From Streptomyces sp. PKU-EA00015 (GTDB lineage Bacteria > Actinomycetota > Actinomycetes > Streptomycetales > Streptomycetaceae): 64,000 bases of DNA. Position 1 is the first letter of the stretch. The number at the start of each line of letters is the position of its first letter. The position numbers were made by a program, and so were the translations under genes. The stretch is from assembly GCF_013387495.1 (NCBI RefSeq), contig NZ_JABZEE010000006.1, forward strand, positions 1 to 64,000. Reading direction: 5' to 3'. Positions 55,701 through 63,100 of this stretch are shown one piece after another. Below the pieces are notes generated by a model. It ran no database searches. It was not told the origin of the DNA and saw only the letters and a program-made list of their open reading frames with translations.

Positions 55701-55960
55701 ACCAGCAGCCGGTCGTCGAGCTCCGGGTCCTCCTCCCGCTCCACGACGACGTCGACGGCCTCGATCCCGGTGACCCGGCGCCCGCCGTCGATGCGGATGT
55801 TCTCGGGGCACAGCCCGTGCGGCGCCTTGCCGAGGAACGTGACCGTCAGCGTCAGCCCGTCGTCACCCACCTCCACCGCGTCCACGCCGCCGAGCTGCGC
55901 CGCGCGCACCTTCCCACGCCTGCCGTCGCCGCGGCAGACCAGCTCCTCCACGCCGCTCAT
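52781..55960 (-). CDS. second large baseplate assembly protein (gp6/J-like)
   Basis: This 1059-aa protein starts at ATG overlapping the gp25 stop. VDYTARDYDTIRRLILDRL, then LGVTLVELLAHTADRISYQQ and AYLDTARRRVSVRRHVRLI near residues 160-235 are hallmark segments of baseplate assembly proteins in contractile injection systems. The C-terminal third has gp6/J-type wedge features (FGDGRHGARP, LHYRLGGGTAGNVGA, VRQLAPLDLRRSRLRAVTADDYA). It very probably pairs with the 1256-aa protein as a wedge heterodimer around the hub. There is no signal peptide or membrane segment. Confidence 0.87.
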   Translation of the reverse strand: MSGVEELVCRGDGRRGKVRAAQLGGVDAVEVGDDGLTLTVTFLGKAPHGLCPENIRIDGGRRVTGIEAVDVVVEREEDPELDDRLLVTLDRTGDTSRYRLSVVDTDPYGRPGTEPFPGFDQRYFSARFAFRPDCPTPFDCKDEPGDCPPDFPAAPVVDYTARDYDTIRRLILDRLALTTPDWVERNPADLGVTLVELLAHTADRISYQQDAVATEAYLDTARRRVSVRRHVRLIDYPMHDGCNARAFVTVEVARELTLLPGTFRFAAVDVARLGPRDRPEIGTVIDDGDLAVLGERGSVEVFEPVVAAEPLVLRPAHNTIGFWTWGGEVCSLPRGATSATLRDAWADEECSVRELCLAPGDLLLIEEVRGPVSGTPGDADPSHRQAVRLTSVTPVVDALCDQPVLEVTWAQEDALTFPVCLSTRGGRDCEPVADVSVARGNVALVDHGRSLTFCEGTAETVTVPAEPAVLGSCDPSGFGCPDRDAGNAVADLIGARMDQTRHGGLLTAGQIRELFAVVGEDATGRAGLGLELAGRRREKVVPGTAYEQAEALETLLAQVVYPGIRPRFRPVLHHSPVVQSVPFPLSAHVSGGQAARLAAVPERVRQRLVELWRSARDRDGLAEAEIAELTVLFGLKVLERLELRRRPVPALRELLHRSERLLAPKLRRLEVLTARARAGAVLDGGIAWEVAHTWGPVYAAGLHPDEPELRGPAAALVQDPRQALPAVRVVDAERDEEWTARRDLLASGKRDRHFVGELEDDGRIALRFGDGRHGARPRPGARLELHYRLGGGTAGNVGAEAINHLVLCRDPHVAEAGEAMPVAGVRNPLPAVGGTEPEPLEQVRQLAPLDLRRSRLRAVTADDYAALASALPGVQRAAAEIRWTGSVQEAHVAVDALGAGEPSQRLLDSVAYGLEAYRRIGHDLVVGPARRVPLDIALWVCAAPGHQHGQILAELHRLLGSRRLPGGRLGFFHPDALSFGEPVRLSRLVAAAAAVRGVESVRVTRLARLFDAGPAQETDDTALEAGVLRLGPLEIARCDNDPDRPENGLLSIEIGGGAR

Positions 55961-56334
55961 GCGGGCCCGCTCCCCTCGAACACCTCGTCGCGCAGACTCC
56001 CGGTGGCGCGCACCGAATAGCGCAGATACACCCGGACCACGTTCTCCTCGCTCACCACGTCCAGCGACTCCACCTCGATCAGCTCACCCAGCCAGCGCTG
56101 CAACGACGCCTGTACCGAAAGCTCCAGAGCGGAGGCCAGTTCGGGGCTGTTCGGGGTGAAGACCAGGTCCAGCAGCCCGCAGCCGAAGTCGGGGCGCATG
56201 ACCCGCTCCCCGGGGCTGGTGAACAGCAACTGCTCGATCAGATCGCGCACATGCTCGTCGTACGCGGCATGCGCGGTACGCCCCCGCCGGTCGCCGCGGA
56301 ACGGAAACGCGATGTCACTGCGTACGGCCCTCAT
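55957..56334 (-). CDS. GPW/gp25-family baseplate protein
   Basis: This 125-aa protein has the gp25 family pattern: DIAFPFRGDRRGRTAHA, then HVRDLIEQLLFTSPGERVMRPDFGCGL and a C-terminal beta strand region. gp25 nucleates sheath assembly on the baseplate. ATG 56334 overlaps the PAAR-like gene's stop (ATGA), and its own stop overlaps the next gene start, so translation is coupled through this part of the operon. Confidence 0.92.
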   Translation of the reverse strand: MRAVRSDIAFPFRGDRRGRTAHAAYDEHVRDLIEQLLFTSPGERVMRPDFGCGLLDLVFTPNSPELASALELSVQASLQRWLGELIEVESLDVVSEENVVRVYLRYSVRATGSLRDEVFEGSGPA

Positions 56335-56723
56335 CGGCACATCACTCCCTGTCGTCCGGCGGAGACGACCACCGGTCCCTGCGGCACGAGCGCGGCGCCG
56401 AAGCACTGCGCGGCCGTGGTGTCCAGGAGCACCGGCGCGCCGTCCACCAGCACACCCCTGGCGTGCGGATCGAAACGGGCGCTGGTGCAGGGCTGCGGCA
56501 CACCGTCCACGGTGTGGGCGCAGCCGGTCACGGCGAACACGTCCAAGGCGGTGTGGACGGGATGCCCGTCGACGCGCACCGCACCGGCCGCCGACGCGGC
56601 GAACACCCGGCCGCCGTGCGGACAGTGCATCGCCGATGCGGCGCTGATGCAGACGCCGGAGTTACCGGAGTGTCCGGACAAGACTTCTCTCCCCGTTGTG
56701 TGGTCACTGCCGTGCGTGGTCAC
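56331..56723 (-). CDS. PAAR-like spike-tip protein
   Basis: This 130-aa protein contains a run of Gly/Val beta strands with Cys and His spaced for a metal site: CISAASAMHCPHGG, VFAVTGCAHTVDGVPQPC and GAPVLLDTTAAQC. This fits PAAR/DUF4280-like proteins that sharpen the VgrG/gp5 spike. GTG 56723 overlaps the spike gene stop (GTGA). A TTG start at the LSGHSGNSG segment is possible and would shorten it by 14 residues. Confidence 0.75.
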   Translation of the reverse strand: MTTHGSDHTTGREVLSGHSGNSGVCISAASAMHCPHGGRVFAASAAGAVRVDGHPVHTALDVFAVTGCAHTVDGVPQPCTSARFDPHARGVLVDGAPVLLDTTAAQCFGAALVPQGPVVVSAGRQGVMCR

Positions 56724-57247
56724 TGCTTGCCCGGCACGATCAGCCGGCCGTCGTTGATGTTGACCTCGGCGCCGCTGAGGACGACTGACGCGCCCTGACC
56801 GTTGGCGATGGTCACGCCCTTCTCGTCGACCTGGATGTACGCCCCGGTCGCGGCCTGGAGCCGGATCCCGTTGCCCCCCGGCACGTCACCCATCACGAAC
56901 TTGTGCTTGTCGGAGGTCTGGATCACCACGTTCTGGTGTGCCGGGCCGCCCGTGAGCGCGTCCGGCGGCAGCTCCCCGCGCTCCCCGTACCAGCACCCCG
57001 TCCAGATCGGGTAGCTCGGGTCCCCCTGCTCGAACTCCACCCACACGCCCGCTCCTTCGGCGGGCACGACGTACTGCCCCGACCCCCGGCCCGTGAACGG
57101 CAGACAGGGCAGTGCCCACGTGGAGGTCTCGCCTCCCAGCACGTCCGGCACGTTGACCGTGACCCGGCCGATCTTCAGCGGGTCGTCGTTGCTCACCACC
57201 CGCCCCCGGAACTTGCCGAGGAACCGGTTGTTCCCTCCTGCAGCCAT
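56720..57247 (-). CDS. spike protein (gp5/gpV OB-fold baseplate assembly protein)
   Basis: This 175-aa protein has the OB-fold domain of phage baseplate protein V and VgrG: FRGRVVSNDDPLKIGRVTVNVP, then PAEGAGVWVEFEQGDPSYPIW and GCWYGERGELP. The C-terminal part (IRLQAATGAYIQVDEKGVTI) is the start of a short beta-helix needle. It sits on the hub protein and carries the PAAR-like tip encoded next. No effector domain is fused to it. Confidence 0.9.
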   Translation of the reverse strand: MAAGGNNRFLGKFRGRVVSNDDPLKIGRVTVNVPDVLGGETSTWALPCLPFTGRGSGQYVVPAEGAGVWVEFEQGDPSYPIWTGCWYGERGELPPDALTGGPAHQNVVIQTSDKHKFVMGDVPGGNGIRLQAATGAYIQVDEKGVTIANGQGASVVLSGAEVNINDGRLIVPGKQ

Positions 57248-57272
57248 GCGCTGTTTCCCTGATCCCTTCCTG

Positions 57273-57320
57273 CGGCCGGTCCTACGGCCGGATCCACGGC
57301 CGGTCCTGTGGCCGCTGCTA
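57273..57320. repeat. 12-bp imperfect tandem repeat, four copies
   Basis: Units CGGCCGGTCCTA (57273), CGGCCGGATCCA (57285), CGGCCGGTCCTG (57297) and TGGCCGCTGCTA (57309), followed by CGGCCGG, fill most of the 70-base gap between the spike and hub genes and run into the hub stop codon. The array looks like replication slippage. It could also fold and space translation of the spike gene. Confidence 0.7.
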
Positions 57321-58457
57321 CGGCCGGACGGTGCTGCTCCGGGCGATCAGCCCCTCGCGCGAGAGCGTGAAGTTCTGCTGGTACGAGCCGGGCCTGATGT
57401 TGTGGGTGACGGACTTGACGTAGTAGTCGCCGTCGTACGTCACCCCGGCGCCGCGCACCCCGACCAGCTCGCGCGGCCGCAGGATGTACCCGTGCCGGTT
57501 GACGTCGAGCGACCCGGAACCGGAGATGGCGTCGGCGGACAGCGCGGCCCGCGCCAGCAGCTCGGCCTGCGCCTGTTCGGACTCCTTCTTCGCCGTGCCC
57601 GACAGCGTCCGGCGCTTGAGCGCCGGCGTCGCCCGCCGCCCCAGCGGCGGGCGCAGCGGCCCGATGTCCGGCTGCGGCAGCAGCACCGAGTCGCGGGTCG
57701 CCGGGTTCTGCACGCGGGCCTGCGGCTCCTCCCGCGCGGTCCCGTCATACGCGAACGTCAGCTGGTCCACGGTCGAGTTGACGTCCATGTTGACGTTCAG
57801 CGCGTGCTGACGGTCCCCGATCCGGATCTCCGGACCCCACACGGCGGTCGAGCGACCGGGCCGCGGGCCCGGCTCCAGGAAGAAGACGAAGCCGTTGGCC
57901 CGCGCCAACTCGTTGACGTAGGCGAGGTCCGTCCCCGTCTGGCACTCGACCCGCAGCTGCTCCCGCGGCGGCTGCTCGATCTTCTCCTGGAACACGCGCG
58001 GTTCGATGCCGTAGTCCGCGTACTTGGCGAGGATGCGGCCCACCCGCTGGGAGGGGCGCAGATTCGGGTAGCGGTCGGTGCGCTCCTCGAGATCCATCAG
58101 GATCGTCAGGTCCTCACCGGTGACGGTGAGCGTCGAATGCCCCGGCTCGTTGCTCGCGCCGACCTCCTGCCGTACGACCAGGCCGTCCAGCAGCACCTGG
58201 GCGGTCCCCTTCACGCTGACCGAGAGGATCACCCTGGTCTTCGGATCGAAGAACCCCTCGGGCAGCAACCGCCGCGACAGCGCGCCCCGCTTGGTGAGGT
58301 CGAACGCCAGCTGGAAGCCGCTGCGTTCGCCGGCGGTCGCCGTGATCTGCGCCGACAGCAGCGCCTCCATGACCTCCGGCGGAACGGGCCGGGTCAGGCG
58401 CGGCCCCGTCTCGAGGGTGATGTGGATGGGCCCCTGCCCGACGGGCTGCTCAGACAT
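57318..58457 (-). CDS. baseplate hub protein (gp27/late control D family)
   Basis: This 379-aa protein matches phage late control D proteins: ILMDLEERTDRYPNLRPSQRV, ILAKYADYGIEPRV and the cysteine-containing VECQTGTDLAYVNELARANG in the middle, then the C-terminal YDGDYYVKSVTHNIRPGSY. It forms the trimeric hub between tube and spike. ATG 58457 overlaps the preceding gene by 8 bases. The spike gene follows on the same transcript. Confidence 0.9.
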   Translation of the reverse strand: MSEQPVGQGPIHITLETGPRLTRPVPPEVMEALLSAQITATAGERSGFQLAFDLTKRGALSRRLLPEGFFDPKTRVILSVSVKGTAQVLLDGLVVRQEVGASNEPGHSTLTVTGEDLTILMDLEERTDRYPNLRPSQRVGRILAKYADYGIEPRVFQEKIEQPPREQLRVECQTGTDLAYVNELARANGFVFFLEPGPRPGRSTAVWGPEIRIGDRQHALNVNMDVNSTVDQLTFAYDGTAREEPQARVQNPATRDSVLLPQPDIGPLRPPLGRRATPALKRRTLSGTAKKESEQAQAELLARAALSADAISGSGSLDVNRHGYILRPRELVGVRGAGVTYDGDYYVKSVTHNIRPGSYQQNFTLSREGLIARSSTVRP

Positions 58458-58824
58458 ACCGGTCTCCCGGCGCCGGGAACCCGCCGGCGTGCGGAACCCG
58501 GATCGTCCGGCCCGCCTCGGCGGTCAGCTCGGCCGGGTCCAGCACGGGGTTGGCGTCCGCGATCTGCCACCACTGGCCCGGGTCGCCGATGTACCGCTGG
58601 GCGAGCAGATCGGGACGGTCGCCGCTGCTGACGGTGTGCGGCGCGGACTCGTCGCCCGTGGGGTCAAGGGGGGGCAGCAACCGCCGCTTGGTGTACCGCA
58701 CTTCGGTACCGTCCTCCGCGCGGTGCACCCCGATCTCCGCGTCGTGGTACCGGCTCGACCGGGGGTAGGGGTGGGCGCCGGGTATGGCGTCCAGGGCGTT
58801 CTCGTACGGCTCGATGTCTGCCAT
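58450..58824 (-). CDS. LysM/gp53-like baseplate protein
   Basis: This 124-aa protein has its central and C-terminal part (HTVSSGDRPDLLAQRYIGDP, QWWQIADANPVLDPAEL) as a LysM-like segment. Small injection-system baseplate proteins related to T4 gp53 carry the same feature, which probably helps hold the inner baseplate together. ATG 58824 has AAGGAC upstream. It lies between the tube-protein gene (6-base gap) and the hub gene (8-base overlap). Confidence 0.85.
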   Translation of the reverse strand: MADIEPYENALDAIPGAHPYPRSSRYHDAEIGVHRAEDGTEVRYTKRRLLPPLDPTGDESAPHTVSSGDRPDLLAQRYIGDPGQWWQIADANPVLDPAELTAEAGRTIRVPHAGGFPAPGDRYV

Positions 58825-58829
58825 GTCCT

Positions 58830-59519
58830 TCAGCTCCTCCCCATGACGCCGCCGCGCCCGCCGATCCCGAGTGCGGCGAGCCCGCCGCCGCTGCGCGCGG
58901 CCCGGGCGAGCCGCTCCTTCTGCGCGAGATGCGCCATGTACAGATCGGCCCCGCGGTGCCCAGCCGGGAGGTCACTGACGCTCAGCACCTTCATGCCGAT
59001 GCTCAGCGCGGCCCGGATCGGATTGAGGTTCACGTCGAACGCGGACTCGTTGACGGACAGTTCGGTGAGCCGCACGGGTATGACGCGCTTGCTCCCCCAG
59101 GTGAAGAGCGTGAGCGGCATCTCGATCGGACTGATCTCGATGGTGCCCTTCTTGGTCAGCCGGGAGGCCTCCCGCAGCTGCGCGGTGGTCGGATGCACGA
59201 GCATCTCGAGGGTCGCGAGCTCGGGATGGATCCCGTCGGGAGCGGCGACCTCGAACTGATCGGTGGCGTCGATCTCGGCGGTGAACTTCCAGGTCTCCTG
59301 TGCCGGCCCCTTGAGCCGCAATGCCTCGTTCCGGTCCCCGGACCCGCTGCCCCCGCCCCCGGCATCACCGGTCCCTCCGGCGGCCTGTGGCGAGAGACTT
59401 CGCTCCAGGGTGTCGGGGTTGAACTGCAGGACGATGATGCGCTGGGGCGTGCCGCGGTCGGGGTCGACGACGACGATGCCGGAGCGGATGGGCTTGGGGA
59501 TGTCGGGGTAGCGGGTCAC
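58830..59519 (-). CDS. contractile injection system tube-protein-family (tube initiator-like)
   Basis: This 229-aa protein starts at GTG behind AGGAG. VLQFNPDTLERSLSPQ near residue 30 and the later LKGPAQETWKFTAEIDATDQ are the signature of the CIS tube-protein family that sits between hub and tube. A Gly/Ser-rich insert lies near residues 48-60 and a Gly-rich tail closes the protein. It probably starts polymerisation of the inner tube. The main tube and sheath genes are not in the window. Confidence 0.85.
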   Translation of the reverse strand: MTRYPDIPKPIRSGIVVVDPDRGTPQRIIVLQFNPDTLERSLSPQAAGGTGDAGGGGSGSGDRNEALRLKGPAQETWKFTAEIDATDQFEVAAPDGIHPELATLEMLVHPTTAQLREASRLTKKGTIEISPIEMPLTLFTWGSKRVIPVRLTELSVNESAFDVNLNPIRAALSIGMKVLSVSDLPAGHRGADLYMAHLAQKERLARAARSGGGLAALGIGGRGGVMGRS

Positions 59520-59570
59520 AGGTGCTCCTGGGGCCGTGCTGCGGGATGTGGGTGGTGTGGAGGTCTCGCC

Positions 59571-60134
59571 TCAGTCCGTGGCGGACAGCCCGTCCAGGAG
59601 GATCTGCGCGTTCTCGCGCACATGCTCCTCAGGGTCGCTGTCCCGCAGTTCCCGGACGAGATCGACGAGGCCCGGATGCGGGAAGTATCCAGTTGCGATG
59701 ATCACCGCCTGGCGGACTCCGGCATCGGGATCACGTGTGACGTTCCGGAATTCACCGGTGATCCGCTCCGCGTCTGCTTCGTCGGCTGCGAGTGCGGCGG
59801 CGTACACGCACCTCAGCTTCTCGTCCCTGTCGTCCGCCTCGTGCAGTCCGCTCAGCGCTTCTTGTACCGACCAGAGTTCACAGTCCTCATGGATTTCCTG
59901 CGCAACCTCCTCGGCACCGGATCCGCGCAGGGTGAAATATCGTGTACCGATAGGCTGGTCATCCACCTGGTGAATTTCCGTTTTCCGGTCCAAGGTGACC
60001 CAGACATCGACGTACGCACCGGCCTCAGGGATCCGTGATTTCTGCAGAACCCAGCCGCGTTGCATGGAAACGAAGTCGACATCATCGGACGTGAAGCTGG
60101 GCTTGATCACCAGTCGCTCGGTGAAGTCTGTCAT
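59571..60134 (-). CDS. HEAT-repeat-like protein, candidate immunity protein to the adjacent effector
   Basis: This 187-aa protein starts at ATG behind AGGAAAGG. Its C-terminal half has two or three HEAT-like helical pairs (DPDAGVRQAVIIATGYFPHP, LVDLVRELRDSDPEEHVREN). The N-terminal half is alpha/beta with no known motif. It is not a known structural part of injection systems. It begins 19 bases after the effector stop and shares the low G+C of the effector C-terminal domain (55-58% in the two 60-base lines from 59881 and 59941). Position, size and base composition are those of an immunity gene; a chaperone/adaptor role is the alternative. Confidence 0.6.
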   Translation of the reverse strand: MTDFTERLVIKPSFTSDDVDFVSMQRGWVLQKSRIPEAGAYVDVWVTLDRKTEIHQVDDQPIGTRYFTLRGSGAEEVAQEIHEDCELWSVQEALSGLHEADDRDEKLRCVYAAALAADEADAERITGEFRNVTRDPDAGVRQAVIIATGYFPHPGLVDLVRELRDSDPEEHVRENAQILLDGLSATD

Positions 60135-60153
60135 TTGCAGGCGCCTTTCCTCG

Positions 60154-63100
60154 TCAGAGTCCGTAGAACTGTAGCAGAAACTTCTTGATGAGTTCGCGTC
60201 CCTTTTTCAGGGCGCCGGGTTTATCATCTCCGATGATTCCCTCGCCCTTGGTCTTGGCCAGAACCCATTTTTCCGCCAGGGCTTCTTCGCGATACTTCAA
60301 TTCCTCGCGCTCGGCCTTTGAGCCACTGAGGCCGGTGGTCTGCTGCTGGACCTCCTCTTCCTCGAGTCCCCGTGCTGACCTTGCCGCGCCGAGCATGGAC
60401 ATGGGGAACCAGCCGCGATCGCCGAGCCTCTGACCCTCGTGTGCGGCGAATGCGTCGTGTGGGGTCAGGCCGCCTCGTTCTGCGCCGAAGCTGAGCAGGT
60501 CGGTAGTCATCGCGGCGTAGCCGAGATTGGTCGTGTTCCTGTGGGATTCCCGTACGAACATCAGCCAGTGGGCATTTCGCACCAGTTCTGCCTGCTCCGG
60601 CGTGAAGCCCTCCGGTGCCCTCCCTTCGAGAACGTATGTGCGTAATCCGAGCGCGAAACGCGGTCCGGTGAGGCCAACGCTCTTGAGACTCTCCTCCGGC
60701 TTCCGGCCGCCGGGATTCTTGAGGGCTTCCTCGTCACCTTCCGGTAGGTGCTGGTATTTCCCTATCCGCTGAGTGATGAGATTTGTGATGCCCCATACCT
60801 GCTTCTGTTCTTTGACTCGATCCTCGTTCTCGCCGATGTCGTAGAGCTCCATCTTGCCCGGCCCGACGCGATAAGGATCGGCGATGACCTCGGGCTCGCC
60901 AGGGCGGGATACGTCGAGTGCCTTTCCTCGGTCACGGAGGTATCGAACCACGGCGGGAATGTCACGCCCGCCGTTTATCTTCAGTGCCTCATTGATTCCC
61001 TGCCGATCGTTTTCATTTTCCGCTTCGTGCTTTTCTCGGCGCATTTCTCTGGCGGCTTCGGCCACATCGGGGTTGTCGAGGAGGTCGTCTGTCACCTCGC
61101 GTATCAGCGGACGGAGGTCGGCGCCGGTGAGTTTGTACCCGTCCTCCGCTTTTCCGCTCGGATTGAGAGTGGCGACGACTTCGAAGGCAGGGGAGCTGCT
61201 TCGGCTGAGACCGGTCAGGCGGTGCCAGGCACGCATTCCGGCGAGCGCGGCGTCGAGCGCCTGAGGGGGAACCGAGCTCCGCAGGAGAAGGCCGATCTTC
61301 GGGCGAATCCTGGCGATGATCTTCCGGAGCCTCTCGTCCTTCGACTCCTTCGAGTCCTCCTCCTTCTTGCGCCGGTCCTTCGCCTCCTGCTTCTTCTCCG
61401 GGTCCTTGTCCTTCGGCTTGTCGTCCTTGCCCTTGTCCTTCCTGGGCTTGTCCGGCCCCTTGTCCCGGTCCTTGTCCTTCGGCTTCCTGCCGTCCCCGTC
61501 CTTGGGCTTGTCCGGCTTCTTGCCGTCCTTGCCGTCCTTGCCGTCCTTGGGCTTGGCCGGGCCGTCCTTCTTGTCGTCCTTGTCCTTGGGCCGGTTCGGG
61601 TCCTGGTCCTTCGGGCGATTCGGGTCCTGGTCCTTGGGCTTGCCCGGAGCGTCCTTGTCGTCCTTCGGCTTCGCCGGCGTGTCGTCCTTGGGGGGACGGG
61701 ACTTCGGGTCCGTCTCCGTCTCCGTCTTCGCCGGCGGCTTCGGCTTCGGCTTCGGGGCCGGCGTCGGACGGGTCGGGGACTTCTCCTGGTCCTTGTCCTT
61801 CGGGCGGCCGGGGGCGTCCTTGTCCGGACCCGTGGGCTTCTTCCCGTCGCCCGGGCCCGTCTTCGGCTTGCCGCTCGGGCCCGGTGTCGTCGGCCTGCCC
61901 GGGCCGGGCCGCGTGCCGGGGCCCGGGCGGGGCGTCGTCGGGCGCGGGCCAGGCGTCGTCGTCGGCTTCGACGGGGTCGGGGCCGGGCCGCCTTTCTTGT
62001 CGTCCGCCGGCGCCCCCGCGCCCCCCGGCGCCTTGTCCTTGTCCCCGCCCTTGTCCTTGCCGAGGTTCGCCGCCACGCCCTTGAGCCGGCGGCCCACCTT
62101 CGCCACGTACTTGCCGATACCGCTCAGCAGCGCCTCGTAGGCCAGTTCCAGCAGCGCCACGATGCCCGCGGCCACCGCCTTCGCGAAGAGGACCCCCGCG
62201 CCGCCCTGGCGGACGGCCTTGAGCCAGGTGAGGACCGCGCCCATCGCTCGCAGGATCTCGCCGAGCGCGCCGATGGCCACGCGAATCGCGTCGATGACGG
62301 CCATCACCCAGCCGGCGCCCGGGATCAGCTTGGCGATGACCTTGGTGATCACGATCTCGCCGATGATGAGGGGGAGCTGGGGGACGATCGCGTCCCACGT
62401 CTCCTTGACGATCTGCTCCAGGGTGATGCCACCCTTGATCAGTTTGTCCAGGATGGCCTTCGGGACGCCGATGATCTCCTCGATCTTCGACTGGAACCAC
62501 GACTTGACCGCCGCCTGGACCTCCCGGAACAGGTGGTTCTTCGCCCCGTCGACGGCGGAGTTCTTGGCGCCGCCCAGCCAGCCGCCCGGGTCGGAGAGGA
62601 AGTCGACGGCGATGAGCATGAAGTCGCCGAGAGCGCTCAGGAGTTTGGCGGCGAAGTCCAGGACCGACTTGATCGCGTCCACAACGGCCTTGATCACGTC
62701 CTGCAACATCTTCTTCAGGATGTCCAGGATGCTGCTCAGCAGTTTGCCGATGGCGTCCAGCAGATCGCTGATGATCTGCTTGAGCATGTTCGCGAGCTTG
62801 TTGACCAGAGCGATCGCGGCGGCGATCAAATCGGTAATGAACTTCCGGATGCGGTTGGCCAGTTCGATGACGGCCCGCACCATCGCCTTCGCGAACTCGA
62901 TCAGGTCGTTGATCAGGTTCTTGATCGTGTCGACGATGAACTTGCGCGCCTCGTTGATCCAGCGCTCGACCGTCTCCTTGAAGTTCTTGATGAAACCGAT
63001 GACCGCGTCACGCGCCGCCCGGATCACCCGGACGATCGCGTTCTTGATCTCGATGACCTTCTGCTTGATCCAGTCGAACGCCTTGGTGACCCAGTTGCCC

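Noticed and set aside
61340..62060. Regularly repeated K/P/D/G codons as a possible CRISPR or DNA repeat element
   Set aside because: The repeats are in frame, vary in length and encode a flexible protein linker; there are no spacers.
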